Assembly: GCF_016097555.1 (NCBI RefSeq)
Contig: NC_054704.1
Coordinates: forward strand, 31,891,554-31,955,553
Source: Gigantopelta aegis
Lineage: Eukaryota > Mollusca > Gastropoda > Neomphalida > Peltospiridae
DNA: 64,000 nucleotides
Direction: 5' to 3'
Shown: positions 37,401 to 46,828 of the stretch, piece by piece
Layout of the letters: each line of letters begins with the position of its first letter
Position numbering within the stretch: the stretch's first letter is position 1
Translations under genes and position numbers: made by a program
Notes under the pieces: model-generated
Told to the model about the DNA's origin: nothing
What the model saw: only the letters and a program-made list of their open reading frames with translations
Databases searched by the model: none

Positions 37401-39875
37401 GTTATTGTTTCAGATAAAACACAGGTGCTACTAGAGTGTAGTTGTTTCAGATATAACAGAGCATCTGCTAGAGTGTAGTTATTGGTTCAGTCGTGACAGA
37501 ACATCTGCTAGATTGTAGTTATTGTTTCAGGTATAACAGAATATATGCTAGAGTGTAGTTATTGGTTCAGGTATAACAGAGCATCTGCTAGAGTGCAGTT
37601 ATTGGTTTAGGTATAACAGAGCATTTGTTAGAGTGTAGTTATTGTTTCAGGTATAACAGAACATCTGCTAGTGTAGTTATTGGTTCAATCATGACAGAGC
37701 AGCTGCTAGTGTAGTTATTGGTTCAGGTGTAACACAGCATCTGCTAGTGTATTTATCGGTTCAGTCGTGACAGAGCATCTGTTAGTGTATTTATTGGTTC
37801 AGTCATGACAGAGCATCTGCTAGAGGAGTGAATAGCTGTTGGTTCAGTCATAGCAGAGCATCTGCTAGAGTGTGACAGAGATAGTAGTTCATTTGTGACA
37901 AAGCATCTGCTAGAGTGTGACAGAGATCGTTCAGTTGTGACAAAGCATCTGCTAGAGTGTGACAGAGATCGTTCAGTCATAGCAGAGCATCTGCTAAAGT
38001 GTGACAGAGATCGTTCAGTTGTGACAAAGAATCTGCTAAAGTGTGACAGAGATAGTTCAGTTGTGACAAAGCATCTGCTATAGTGTGACAGAGATAGTTC
38101 TGTCGTTACAAAGCATCTGCAAGAGTGTGAAAGGTTACGGGTACAGTCATGGTAGAGCATCTGCCGTGACAGATCATCTTCAAACTATATTTGTTGAACT
38201 AGATTAGTAATAAGAACTGTAGTTTAGTCATAGATTTACGTTTACATGCAAAACTAGACTTACAGTGTTTTGTGAAATTGGGTCCAGAGCAGAATGTTGC
38301 ATCATTATGTAGCATCCACTGAAAGTGTGATGTGTTAAAAACTGTTACACGTTCAGTTACACTCATTCAAATAGGATGTAGCTTGCACAGTGGTAGAGGT
38401 AAGACATACGTTGGATCCTTCTTACTAGACCACTGTTCAATATAGGTCAGTAGCTTCTGCCTGGGTAGTAAGGTCGATTTACTAATATATTAAAGGTAGT
38501 GGTATATGCTATCCTATTTGTGTCTTGTCCAAACATTTTGTTTGCTACATCCTCAAACAAAAATGTTTTTTTGTAAATGGTTTGATAGAAGCAGTAAATA
38601 AAAAAAAAAAAACAATTTTTATGTGCAATTTAAAAAACATTGGGTCAAAAATAAATAGCGTGTAGTAAATTCCACAGTATGAAAAAAGACATTCCCTGTG
38701 GGATGGATTATACTACTGACAAACCACTCTTATTTTAGCATTGTAATATTGTTTATCTCACTGTCATAATATTTATATACGTTACAATCAGATATGTGGC
38801 TATAACAATGTGGTAATAAAAATGTTATGAAATATGACCTTGACTTTTATCTTTGATATGTTTAAAAACATTTTTATTACAGGCTGCAAAAGCACCTTCA
38901 CCCATGCCAACCGTCACTGCCCAAATCATCCTTATGCTACTCTGCAGCGAGTTCATACCGAGATCAGCCTTCTCCAACTGAGCCTTAAAACGGACAACAA
39001 GATGATCCAAGAATGGTTAACAAAGTATGTAACTGTGGTGAAATCATGGAGTGTTTAGGAGTGCAAAGCTCACAAACAATATGATTTGAATCAAGTTCTA
39101 CCCTATCTAAGCACACTCATTTAATGTTAGGCTCAAAAACTAGTCCAGTGAGTACCTGAACACTTGGCCTTGTGAACAAATATCTTGTGTTAAGCAGCCA
39201 CCTATGGGAATTTCATAGAAGACTGTTGCCTGCTTAATACAGATTACTTTGTCAGATTATTTGGGAGAATAGTTAAAACAGGTGGCTATTAAACTGATGT
39301 CAAGTTTTCATTTGTTGATTTACCAGAATACATAACATGGCTTTTTACGAGACAAATTCACTGTATTTCTACTGGTTATAACACTGTAAAGAAATTACTT
39401 TACATACAAAAGGTATGCCCCACTTCTTTTTTCAACAGTTCCTGCTTAAATGTAGTCATTGGTGTTGGTGTCATACACTAGCACATTTGACATCTAGTGC
39501 TAAATGTGCACTTTGCACTCCTTTTCTAAAATTACTGTATTCATCCCTGATTGTTCAAATGTGACCTAGTGATTTGCACGACTTTACATTTTAACTAGCA
39601 GTACCAAGATAACTTATTTAAAAATAACATTTTCTTTTTGAAGGTATGCTCAACAAAAACAGGAACGAACATCCACAAAATCGAAATCGAAGAACGTGAA
39701 AAGGAAATATGAAGAAACAGCATTGGTACAACGAGAGGAGCAGAAGTCCAACTCTGACCCTCTGAGCTCACCGGTACAACACGCAGAACAGCACGACAAG
39801 TGGATTTCAGCTCTGGCACTCATAGAACTGGCCAGGGGTCACAGATCATCACAGCTTGGAATTCTTAGCCACTAA
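18567..39875 (+). CDS. ZNF367: Zinc finger protein 367, complete four-exon coding sequence
   Basis: Coding exons: 18567-18840, 29953-30072, 38883-39024 and 39644-39875, which join in frame to 255 codons plus stop. Domains: acidic/Ser N-terminus, KRGRPRAD basic AT-hook-like motif at residues 45-52, C2H2 finger 1 at about 70-90 (CQIC...HLRTH), finger 2 at 98-120 (CDFPGC...HQRLH), then an atypical third Cys/His segment (CSVSGC...[13 protein letters not shown]) and a C-terminal helix ending in [13 protein letters not shown]. The order and wording [44 protein letters not shown] and ALALIELA are diagnostic of ZNF367 (ZFF29), a nuclear transcription factor known as an E2F-linked cell-cycle gene in vertebrates. 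Human ZNF367 is about 350 aa; this one is shorter mainly at the N-terminus. An in-frame TAA lies 18 nt before the ATG, and a possible acceptor (TTCTTACAG) near 18532 suggests an untranslated upstream exon. Intron 1 starts with GC. AATAAA signals occur near 40622 and 40675. Confidence 0.93.
18841..18846 (+). promoter_or_regulatory. Non-canonical GC splice donor of ZNF367 intron 1
   Basis: Exon 1 ends ...ACACATACAG and is followed by GCAAGT. Joining this G to the GTGAGAGG that begins exon 2 at 29953 gives the invariant finger linker HTGERPY. The only nearby GT (GCAA|GTATAT) would produce an in-frame stop. CAG|GCAAGT is the classical strong consensus of GC-AG introns handled by the U2 spliceosome. 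Confidence 0.85.
18847..20277. other. Start of ZNF367 intron 1, no gene recognised
   Basis: AT-rich intron with short GT and CA microsatellites near 19646-19662 and 19761-19777 and GTAT runs near 20207-20252. No coding resemblance on either strand. Confidence 0.5.
20278..20448 (-). mobile_element. tRNA-derived SINE (family 2)
   Basis: On the minus strand the head (20448 to about 20360) resembles a tRNA: TGCCTCAATAGCTCAGAGCG (A-box region) and GCGTTCGAGTCCC (B box), followed by a non-tRNA body. GTAT-rich sequence lies on both sides. It is unlikely to be a functional tRNA because the arms do not pair properly. Confidence 0.65.
21402..21894 (-). mobile_element. tRNA-derived SINE (family 1), interrupted copy
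   Basis: On the minus strand the head reads GGACGTAGCCCAGTGGTAAA (A box) and GGTCTAGGATCGATCC (B box), then a conserved body (CTTGCTGCTAA, CATATGTCTGACGCCATATA) and a tail with TTAACTAAAACATTTCCTT. It is the same family as 29453-29705 and 48461-48793. It is interrupted at 21531-21691 by another insertion flanked by a duplicated GGGCTAC. Confidence 0.8.
21531..21691. mobile_element. 161-bp insertion within a SINE
   Basis: The SINE sequence breaks after CATGGGCTAC (21524-21530) and resumes with GGGCTACTC (21692-21698), a 7-bp direct duplication. The insert starts AGTGGCGGATCC and contains pyrimidine and G-rich runs. Its class is unknown. Confidence 0.65.
22408..22508. repeat. CA microsatellite followed by a TA microsatellite
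   Basis: About 43 bp of CA/CG alternation passes directly into about 58 bp of TA alternation, in ZNF367 intron 1. Confidence 0.95.
23329..23350. repeat. Poly-T/poly-G tract
   Basis: A run of T is followed by over 20 consecutive G. This is a G-quadruplex-prone homopolymer. Confidence 0.9.
23846..23990 (-). repeat. SINE tail fragment (AATGTTTAACGACACCCCAG type)
   Basis: Matches 28725-28830 at aatgtttaacgacaccccag. This is the tail variant with 'ttaacgacacc' rather than 'ttaacgacgca'. Confidence 0.6.
24502..24540. repeat. CA microsatellite
   Basis: About 38 bp of CA dinucleotide repeat followed by a C-rich run, in ZNF367 intron 1. Confidence 0.95.
24961..25228 (+). mobile_element. Diverged SINE (family 1-related, plus orientation)
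   Basis: Contains TTCTCGTTCCAACCAGTGCA, AAGATCCCGTGCTGCTAATG, TGGGTTTCCTCT and CCAAATGTTTGACATCCAAT, ending in a TTAGTGGTGTCGTTAAGCAA-type tail. The tail resembles the inverse-oriented copies at 52771-53056 and 58127-58410. The tRNA head is not recognisable. Confidence 0.65.
25248..25460 (-). repeat. Diverged SINE copy
   Basis: Fragments such as gagaggaaacccgcta-like sequence, gacaggacattacacatcatgg and gtcgtggagcactggttaag show a weathered family 1 copy in minus orientation. Confidence 0.55.
25518..25690. repeat. Short minisatellite (about 45-bp unit)
   Basis: About four imperfect copies of a unit containing CTTGTTTAGGGACCGTTTA and a C-rich run. Some copies are shortened. Confidence 0.8.
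26802..28368 (+). mobile_element. Tc1-like DNA transposon 2
   Basis: The ends TACTAAAACGCAAAAGAAA and GCAGG, inverted at the right (acctgcg...cttttgcgttttagta), are bordered by TA. The right flank is a long TA microsatellite, and TA repeats also lie on the left, so insertion was into, or expanded, a TA run. Confidence 0.88.
27124..28137 (+). pseudogene. Tc1-like transposase, broken
   Basis: N-terminal HTH ([27 protein letters not shown]), then after a frame shift the second HTH ([19 protein letters not shown]), [27 protein letters not shown] with the second catalytic D, and [19 protein letters not shown] with the E. It ends GGHTRY stop at 28137. The parts lie in different frames, with several shifts, so it is inactive. 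Confidence 0.83.
28369..28450. repeat. TA microsatellite
   Basis: About 50 bp of TA repeats directly at the right border of Tc1-like element 2, with further TA/GT runs to about 28470. Confidence 0.9.
28725..28830 (-). repeat. SINE tail fragment after GAAT repeats
   Basis: (TGAA)n followed by tgtttaacgacaccccagca and cggctattgggtgtcaaact, the same tail variant as 23846-23990. Confidence 0.65.
29453..29705 (-). mobile_element. SINE family 1 copy lacking its tRNA head
   Basis: Matches body and tail of the other copies (tttatttaacgacgca, catatggttaaggaccacac, gcagcaagggatctttta) but stops at gaaatagcccaatgggc, before the B box. Confidence 0.75.
30066..30423 (+). repeat. Minisatellite, left block, starting at the ZNF367 exon 2 donor
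   Basis: About nine units of roughly 40 bp built on TTCAGGTATAACACAGCATC and TGCTAGAGTGTAGTTATTGG. The first unit overlaps the last bases of exon 2 and its donor (TTTCAG|GTATAAC). Two unit types alternate: one keeps CAGGTATAAC, the other reads CAGTCGTGAC. Confidence 0.95.
33117..34718 (-). mobile_element. Tc1-like DNA transposon 3, nested in the long-inverted-repeat element
   Basis: TACTACTCAAAAGAATTTAA at the left is inverted at the right with a single mismatch over about 26 bp; TA lies at both borders. It is 1602 bp. It carries the best-preserved transposase of the three Tc1-like elements, so it is probably the youngest. Confidence 0.9.
33329..34352 (-). pseudogene. Tc1-like transposase (DD34E), nearly intact
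   Basis: Starts [20 protein letters not shown] (HTH 1), then a frame shift near 34260. It continues [38 protein letters not shown] (HTH 2), one in-frame stop where the family has Trp before the first catalytic Asp region, MFTNESRF (N where most have D), [38 protein letters not shown] (second D) and [17 protein letters not shown] (E), ending GGFTHY. The D-E spacing is 34. The open C-terminal 192 codons are uninterrupted. Confidence 0.88.
35979..38170 (+). repeat. Minisatellite, right block (about 55 units)
   Basis: Same 40-bp unit and phase as the left block. About 26 units keep CAGGTAT (a 5' splice-site-like sequence); others read CAGTCGTGAC, CAGTCATGAC or CAGATATAAC, and shorter units lack CACA. 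From about 37860 a derived unit with GTGTGACAGAGATCGTTCAG takes over. Higher-order blocks recur in the middle. It lies in ZNF367 intron 2, ending about 700 bp before exon 3. Confidence 0.95.
38490..38720. repeat. Interspersed repeat family R copy 3
   Basis: AGTGGTATATGCTATCC at the left pairs with TGGATTATACTACTGAC at the right; the interior shares gtagtaaattccacagtatg with the copy at 17330-17545. Probably a short MITE. Confidence 0.55.
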
Positions 39876-40826
39876 ATATAACAGAGACTCCAAGTTTACA
39901 ACAAAAAAGCAATCATTTTGATATTGGCTGGTTGCTTCCTTCTAGAAAATTATGTGAGAGAATTCAAAAGAGAGGTCACAACTTCACAGTCTGTGAATAT
40001 ATTTTATATATTTATAAGCAATCCAGAAATTGTGTTTTTAACCATTATAATAATTTAACCTTGTTCTTTGAGATAGTGTTATTTTAAAAATGAGCTTACA
40101 AACAATTAACATAATAACATAATTGGGAATTTCAGCTGTGTTTATGGTGTGGGATAGTAGTGTTGAGAAAAGTTGCAAAAAGAAATCGGTACTTAGTTAC
40201 CAGTATTAAAAAATAGGATTCAAAATCCCTGCTCTGATAAATAAAAATATACTTTTACTTCCATATCAGGAAAAAAACCCTAATTAAACCAGACATCGGA
40301 ATAAGAAATATGTCTGGTAACCCATGTACAGGTTACCACAAAATACAGACCTAGAAAACTTATAGGTTACCACACATTTATATTTCAATTATTACTGTAA
40401 AATACCTTCAGAGACACACAAATACGTTGTTATTCATCCATCCCACTGTTCTCATTGTACTGACACTGTGTGTGTATCTAAATAACACTCAGTTGATCAA
40501 AATTTAGGTGGTGTAATTTTATTTTAATAAGATTCTATGAAGAACGAAGTACCAATCTCGACTACCTTGATATGTGGTAACCTGAACAACCGTTCTTGAC
40601 TTATTTTGATTCCTGTGAAACCAATAAACAATGAATTTGTTCATGTAGTGTAACATAATTTCTGGATTGATCATTAATAAATACAATGTATTTATGTTTT
40701 TGTTTTTTCTGAAAATGAAATATTATTTATTCCAGAAGTGTTCATTATAATGCTTTGCAACTTTTTGTGCTCAGCATTTTTATGCTGCCGTCCATTCCAT
40801 GAATTTGCGATAACATTATAACCCAC

Positions 40827-40832
<6 letters not shown>

Positions 40833-40870
<38 letters not shown>

Positions 40871-40877
40871 TTGTGTG
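40833..40877. repeat. TA then GT microsatellite
   Basis: About 25 bp of TA alternation followed by GT repeats, downstream of ZNF367. Confidence 0.9.
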
Positions 40878-42511
40878 TGGATTATTTATTTATTTATTAT
40901 TCAAATAAGTAAATTAAATTAAATATTGTAATTAGTAAATATTTATTAAGTAGCCAGTAACAATGTGTTTATAATGACATTAGCATACTCATGTTTTTTT
41001 CTTAGAATACAAAGAGTGAATAACAGCTTTTTAATATTGGTGAAAATAAATATTAACTTAAAGATAAAATGTTTCATGTTTTGGCCACATTTTAAATAAC
41101 CGTAATTAAACTTATAAATAAAAAAATATGCAGGAATGTTTTTACACATGTCAAACATCACTAAAATATGAGGCAATTATTATTTTAACAAGTATAAGTC
41201 GATGATGCAGGTAACTTACATTTGTATCAAGGCCAACCGTACAAACTAAAATGTTTATTGTGATCCAACTCACCAATAAAAATTAGCCCAACTAATTTTT
41301 CAGCTCTAAATTTTATCTTTTATTATTTCATTAAATTTCGAAACAATAAATAAAAGAAAAAACTGACAGAAGACTAAAATGATTAGTATAGTTAGGAAAG
41401 ATATTGTGTAAAATGTGTTTAAAATATGGAGGAATTGTAAGATGTGATTTTTGTTTTTGTTTATGATGGTGCATGAGAATGCTGATTCTCTTAAGTAGAA
41501 TGACGATTCTCTTACGGTAAGTATATGTATTTTGTATTCAACTGTGTTATAATGCCGTCCACTATTATTATGCTTTACATTTATATTTGCCGTCCACAAA
41601 ACGTTTATATGACTTAACAGTTTTATTTATATATTTATGAATAAATTATAACCATTTTAGACCCTCTTTTAGGGTCATTAAATCATTCCATCCATTATCA
41701 ATACATGTATACATGAAGTAGATATGATATTAATAGCAGATAAAACAAATTCAACTTTATTGAAATCAATTTTAATGATTAGTATTGTAGTATTTAACTA
41801 TGAAAAATAATAACTTACATTCCAGTCTGGTTATACTGGTTACATAAAATACATGAGCATAGAGTTTTGGACATAATTAGTTATTACGGTATATTGTATT
41901 AACATGGAAAAATACACTGTCACATTGTTTATTGAGTTTACTCAAATTTTTGTTTTTAAAAATAAATGTTTGTTTGTCTTTTTTTATTCTGTTATGATAG
42001 CATGTTATTAAATACTGCTATAATTATATGAACAATTGTTTTAGCTGTCGTAAATCATATAGAAATGTTCATACAGAGAAGTCATGGAAATCAAGAAAAA
42101 CATAATGAGTAACTTTTGAATATAAAATACTTTTATTTATTTAATTATTCAGGTATAATATATATATCATACACTTGTGTATATGGATGTATAACACAAT
42201 ATATAGTGTGGAAAGTGTGTAACATGTCACATGAACGGAATACGATTCCTTACACTAACATACATGTAGAGTTCCCACATTTACAGTCTTCCACAAAGTG
42301 AAGTCGAAATTGGAAGATTTATCGTATTTTGTTATGCATATATTAAAGAAAAACACATTTTTAGATTTGCCTGTGTACATCTCAGTTTTACAGTTCTTAG
42401 GGCAGATTTAAGATATGACCTACAAAGGGGTGTGCTAGATTTGTACTGGCTCGTAATGGTGCATATTATTCAATGAAAGTTACATTTCTTAACATGGACA
42501 AAAGCTATTAT

Positions 42512-42521
<10 letters not shown>

Positions 42522-42547
<26 letters not shown>

Positions 42548-42548
42548 C
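42522..42548. repeat. CA microsatellite
   Basis: About 13 CA dinucleotides. Confidence 0.9.
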
Positions 42549-44106
42549 CCAAGGTATGATTAAATAAATAGTGTGGTGGGATCACTTTAATTCCACAGGG
42601 TAAATACTTGCTTAAACAAAAAAAAAAAAATTTCATAAGGATTTTTTTTTTCTCAATGGCCTGTCGCATCCATTAGGTACAGCCATGTAATAAAAACATT
42701 GGGTAGAAGTTTAGCACTTATTTATAAGGTCTCAAATCCCCCTGCCCATCAGTTCCCATTTGTGTTCAGTGTTGAGTTTTAATACAATGATGTAAAGAAG
42801 AGTTTTATAAAAGAGTTATACATTTTTTTTAAAAACCCACCCACTCTTCATGACCCTCTTTTCGCTGTATGGTGAAATATAACAGCTTTATTCAGAGTTG
42901 CATGTAACCCGATACTGTATGTTATAAACTAGGAAGCACACAAAAAACAAGCCACTTACTGGATCGGTTTACCAGTTGTTAAACGTCCAACACAGCATGT
43001 GCACGTATACACATTTTATCTGTAAGTTTTGTAAAACTGTTGTCAAAATTTGAAGTACATAAACATGAAATTGTGTTGCAGTCAAATCTGTTTTCATAAC
43101 CAATTTTAATACTGAATTTTAAGTATGCCAGATTTTAGCTCTTAATTTTTTTAGCTCTTAATTAACTATTCAACTGATTCACTTCTAAAAAAATATTTTT
43201 ACCAGTTATATACCTTTTAAGTGTACATAATGTTTTATGTTTAAAAATGTAGTAATGTTTTTAAGGGTATTCTAATCAACAAATAACAAATGTAAGTTAT
43301 TATTCACAGTTTAATTATATTCTAGCTGTAAACTTGCTGCTTTTACATACGTTTAAATTAGAATATTGAGAAGTGTGCATTTCTGTTATCTTATTATTAA
43401 TGTTTGCTCTAATCATTTTTAATAACGGTAATGACATATACATTCCAGCTGTACAGCTTTTTAAACCTTCCATGATCACGTTTTAATCATTCTGTGGGAT
43501 TACTTAATTTTTTGTTTTATATATACATGTATAATTTTTTTAAAAACAATTATCCTGACATGGGGATTTTTTCTTTCTTTTTTCTATTCGTATATTTATT
43601 TTCACATTTAGCAAAATAATTTTATGTCACATTACTGCATATCTTTATTATTTTAATTTATTTTTTATTTATCTTTGTATAAGAATTTAATATATTTCAT
43701 TTTATTTTGTAATATGACTAATTTTATATTGTGCCACTATTAGACATAGTATTTGACACAAAAGAAATGATTTAAATCAGACTACTGATAATATTTATAA
43801 AATAAAAAAATAGTTTTCGATGAAAACACCGTAAAATTCAATGTTCATAATCAAACGAAATGGTGGGAATACAAGCTAGTAATTTATAAAACAGAGAACG
43901 CTAACTTGGGAATAAGAATACTATTTGTGGAAAAGTAGGAACTGACCAATAGGATAACAATGACAATGATGAATGCTGAGATATAAAAAAAAGTATTAGT
44001 TGTTGAAACCAGTAGGGCCGTGTTTATTTATGTATTATATGCAAATACTTTCGCAAAAGAATTTATTCTAAATTTATCAGATCATAATATGTTGTGGATA
44101 TTTTCA

Positions 44107-44108
<2 letters not shown>

Positions 44109-44171
<63 letters not shown>
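44109..44171. repeat. TA microsatellite
   Basis: About 60 bp of uninterrupted TA alternation in the intergenic region. Confidence 0.95.
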
Positions 44172-44174
<3 letters not shown>

Positions 44175-45800
44175 ACAATACTCAGGGTTTAAGCTGGACA
44201 AAAGACATTGTTACACATGAATGTTGTTTGCACATATGTATACAAATTCAGTTCATTTTGGCCAGGAAAAAAAAGAAGTAAAAAACGAAAGACTCATTTA
44301 CCATGTTAATTACTGGATTAGCCTTTTTAAAAATTATCAAATATATACACAAATAAGAGATAAAAAATTAAATTGAATTTTTAAAATCCAGAAACTATAT
44401 ACATGAATAAGAGATGAACAGTGAATTTGGATTAAAAGATCCCAGAAACTCTACAGTGACATGAATAAAAGCAGGATCAAGAGAAGTTTTTAGTAACGCT
44501 GAAATAAAAATCTCAATCAAAATCTGAATCTTTTTCATATTTGACCTTAGTGAACATGCTAATTCTTGAAGTAGCCTTTTGACAAATTTATTACTAACTA
44601 CATTCACCAAATTTCACTTGATTTTGGATTGGACAAACTTCAGCTTAAACCCAAAGTATATCGCAAATTGTTTTTCTCAATATTTTGAATTTGTTGTCAC
44701 TTTAGATTGCCGTCCATGTTAGTTTTCTTTTCTGTAGCAATTTGTGTTCATATTACCGTCCATTGCTTCACAAATGTGTTGCAAACAATGAAGTGTTCAA
44801 TTTGTATTACAGTGCTAACAATACAACACAGCCAAGCAGAAATGGGACAGCTTATAAGTCTGAAGGATGAACCTTAAGTCTGAAAACTATTGGTCCCCAA
44901 TCATTCATTTATCAGCATTTTGTGATACCATAATTTGAAGCACATTTCACTAATCATTGTATATGTATTAGTATTCAGTCATTTACAAAAAAAATAAAAA
45001 AAACCTTCATTCTTATTGACTTGTAAATTTACTGTACCTTGTCAACGTCATATATGCCTGTTCAATGGACCTGTCTTGGACAGAACAGTTTTCTGATGGT
45101 ATTATTCTATGTGGCAAAAGTGAGTTTCTGCTCATCCTCAGACAATTCAAAACATAAAAGCCTCATCAAATCACACAGCTTGTTCCAGACAAAACAAAAA
45201 TCATCTATAATTTCTGAAGAGATATGTTGAGACTTATTTATTCATATTGTTATATAAATGTCACCAAAATGTGTTCAAATATTTATTGCGTCAGTTGACT
45301 GGTGTTCATCTCACATTTAAATAGCCATTAATCTGTACCATTTTCATGGAAACGGATCTATAACATACTTTGTTGAAAAATCCATTTTGCTTTTTTCGCA
45401 TTGAAAATGGTGCTTAGATTCCATATTTTAAATACCATTTTGCTTTATTTGTTGGAAAGTAACTGAAGCTTATGAAAATTGTATGTACTGCATCCATTAT
45501 TTCAAAATTCATTGAAAAGATATTTTTTAAAAGATGACTTCTCATCTTAAATGGCTGGAATAATTATTTTTAAAATCTAAATATTCAATGAACCATGCTT
45601 CAAGGATATATAAAAAATATATAACTAATTATTTAAAAATGGTCTCATTTATACATATACAAACATAAATTTACAGACTATCGGCCATAATTGGCAAAGA
45701 TATTTTCTGTTTGGCATTTATGCACAGATTTGACTAAAATGTTTTTTTTAGCTTTGTACATAAATTTCATTTAAAATTTCTTTATATATATATATTCTGG

Positions 45801-46029
45801 GTTTCTGCCAGAGGGTAAAATGGGTATGGCGCCATACCCAAATTTTTATTTTTTTAAGTTAACATTTTGACAAAATTAATGACTCTTTATCATTACTGTA
45901 TGATTTTCTTAACCCTAACCCTAAACTTTACCCATTTTCTTTCTGGGGGAGGCCCCCCATACCCCCTGTTGACTGTGGTTGCATTCAATTTCATAGCGCC
46001 ATACCCAAAAATTTCTTTCTGGCAGAAAC
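45801..46029. mobile_element. MITE with GTTTCTGCCAGA ends
   Basis: GTTTCTGCCAGAGGG at the left and its inverse (…CTTTCTGGCAGAAAC) at the right; GGGTATGGCGCCATACCC near the left end is itself palindromic and GCGCCATACCC recurs near the right end. It is 229 bp with no ORF. Confidence 0.75.
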
Positions 46030-46258
46030 ACTGATATTGACTATGCATAATTGAAATTGAGGAAATTCTGCTTGGCTGTGTCTTCTTCCATTGTTTGAAG
46101 AATAATATATAGATCACAATATTTTTGAAGGTATAAGTTATTTAAGTTTTTGAATTTTGTATTTAACTTATAGCTGTATTAATAAATTATTTAAGAGAAA
46201 ACCTTTGTTAATTGTTTGTATTAAAAAAAAAAATCTACTTGCTGTTATCATTTGTTGG

Positions 46259-46385
46259 GAGATGAGATATGTACCTCAGTGGATAAAGTATCCATCTGCA
46301 ATTCATGAAGTTATAGGATCAATCCCACTCAGCAGACTTATCAGGTCTCCTTATAGTCAGTGTTACAGCAGTGGTATACCAAAGG
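46259..46385 (+). mobile_element. tRNA-derived SINE (family 3)
   Basis: The head has TACCTCAGTGGATAAAG (A box) and AGGATCAATCCCA (B box), then a non-tRNA body (caggtctccttatagtcagt). The cloverleaf is not convincing, so a SINE rather than a tRNA gene. Confidence 0.6.
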
Positions 46386-46828
46386 CTCTTACCCAGTCAA
46401 ACTAAGGATGTAGCAAAAAAATAAAACAACAACAACCCATTTTAAAATTAAAAATGGTAACATTTTGTATTGGGTGGGGGACGAGACCCACCAATCCACA
46501 CTAAGTTTGGCTCTGTACTGACTGGTAAATACACCGAACTTCATAAAAGTGTTAAATAATTTATTGCACAAGCTTACTGTGCATTTCTGCACACAATACA
46601 CACCTATTACCAGGCCTGTTTGTAGAATTAAGCTCTGTGACCAAGTTTTGTAAAAGTTTTTATTGTGAAATTCGACTGTATAATTCACATTTCTCTGAAG
46701 AACTACCCTTGCATTTGAACAACCATGGCCTGGGACGTACAGTTATTTTTGCATGTTGACTATCATCCTTGTATTCAATGGCTGCCCTTTGTTCATCAAA
46801 CTACACTGTGTAAATAATATTTGTAACA

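Larger units (their letters stand above)
39876..46828. other. Intergenic region between convergent ZNF367 and EIF2B2
   Basis: Contains the 3' UTR of ZNF367 (AATAAA near 40622 and 40675), TA/GT microsatellites, a MITE at 45801-46029 and a SINE at 46259-46385. No coding matches. The short phrase TGCCGTCCA recurs at about 40788, 41553, 41589 and 44706 (ACCGTCCA at 44755), perhaps a very old repeat. Confidence 0.6.

Noticed and set aside
37753-38160. Long repetitive ORFs (minus 37753-38160 and plus 37895-38083) with SRCFVTTE or [11 protein letters not shown] repeats
   Set aside because: They arise because a derived minisatellite unit happens to keep frame; there is no conserved domain and no splice context.
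30066-38170. CRISPR-like alternation of repeats
   Set aside because: Units are contiguous variants of one sequence with no unique spacers, in an animal intron.
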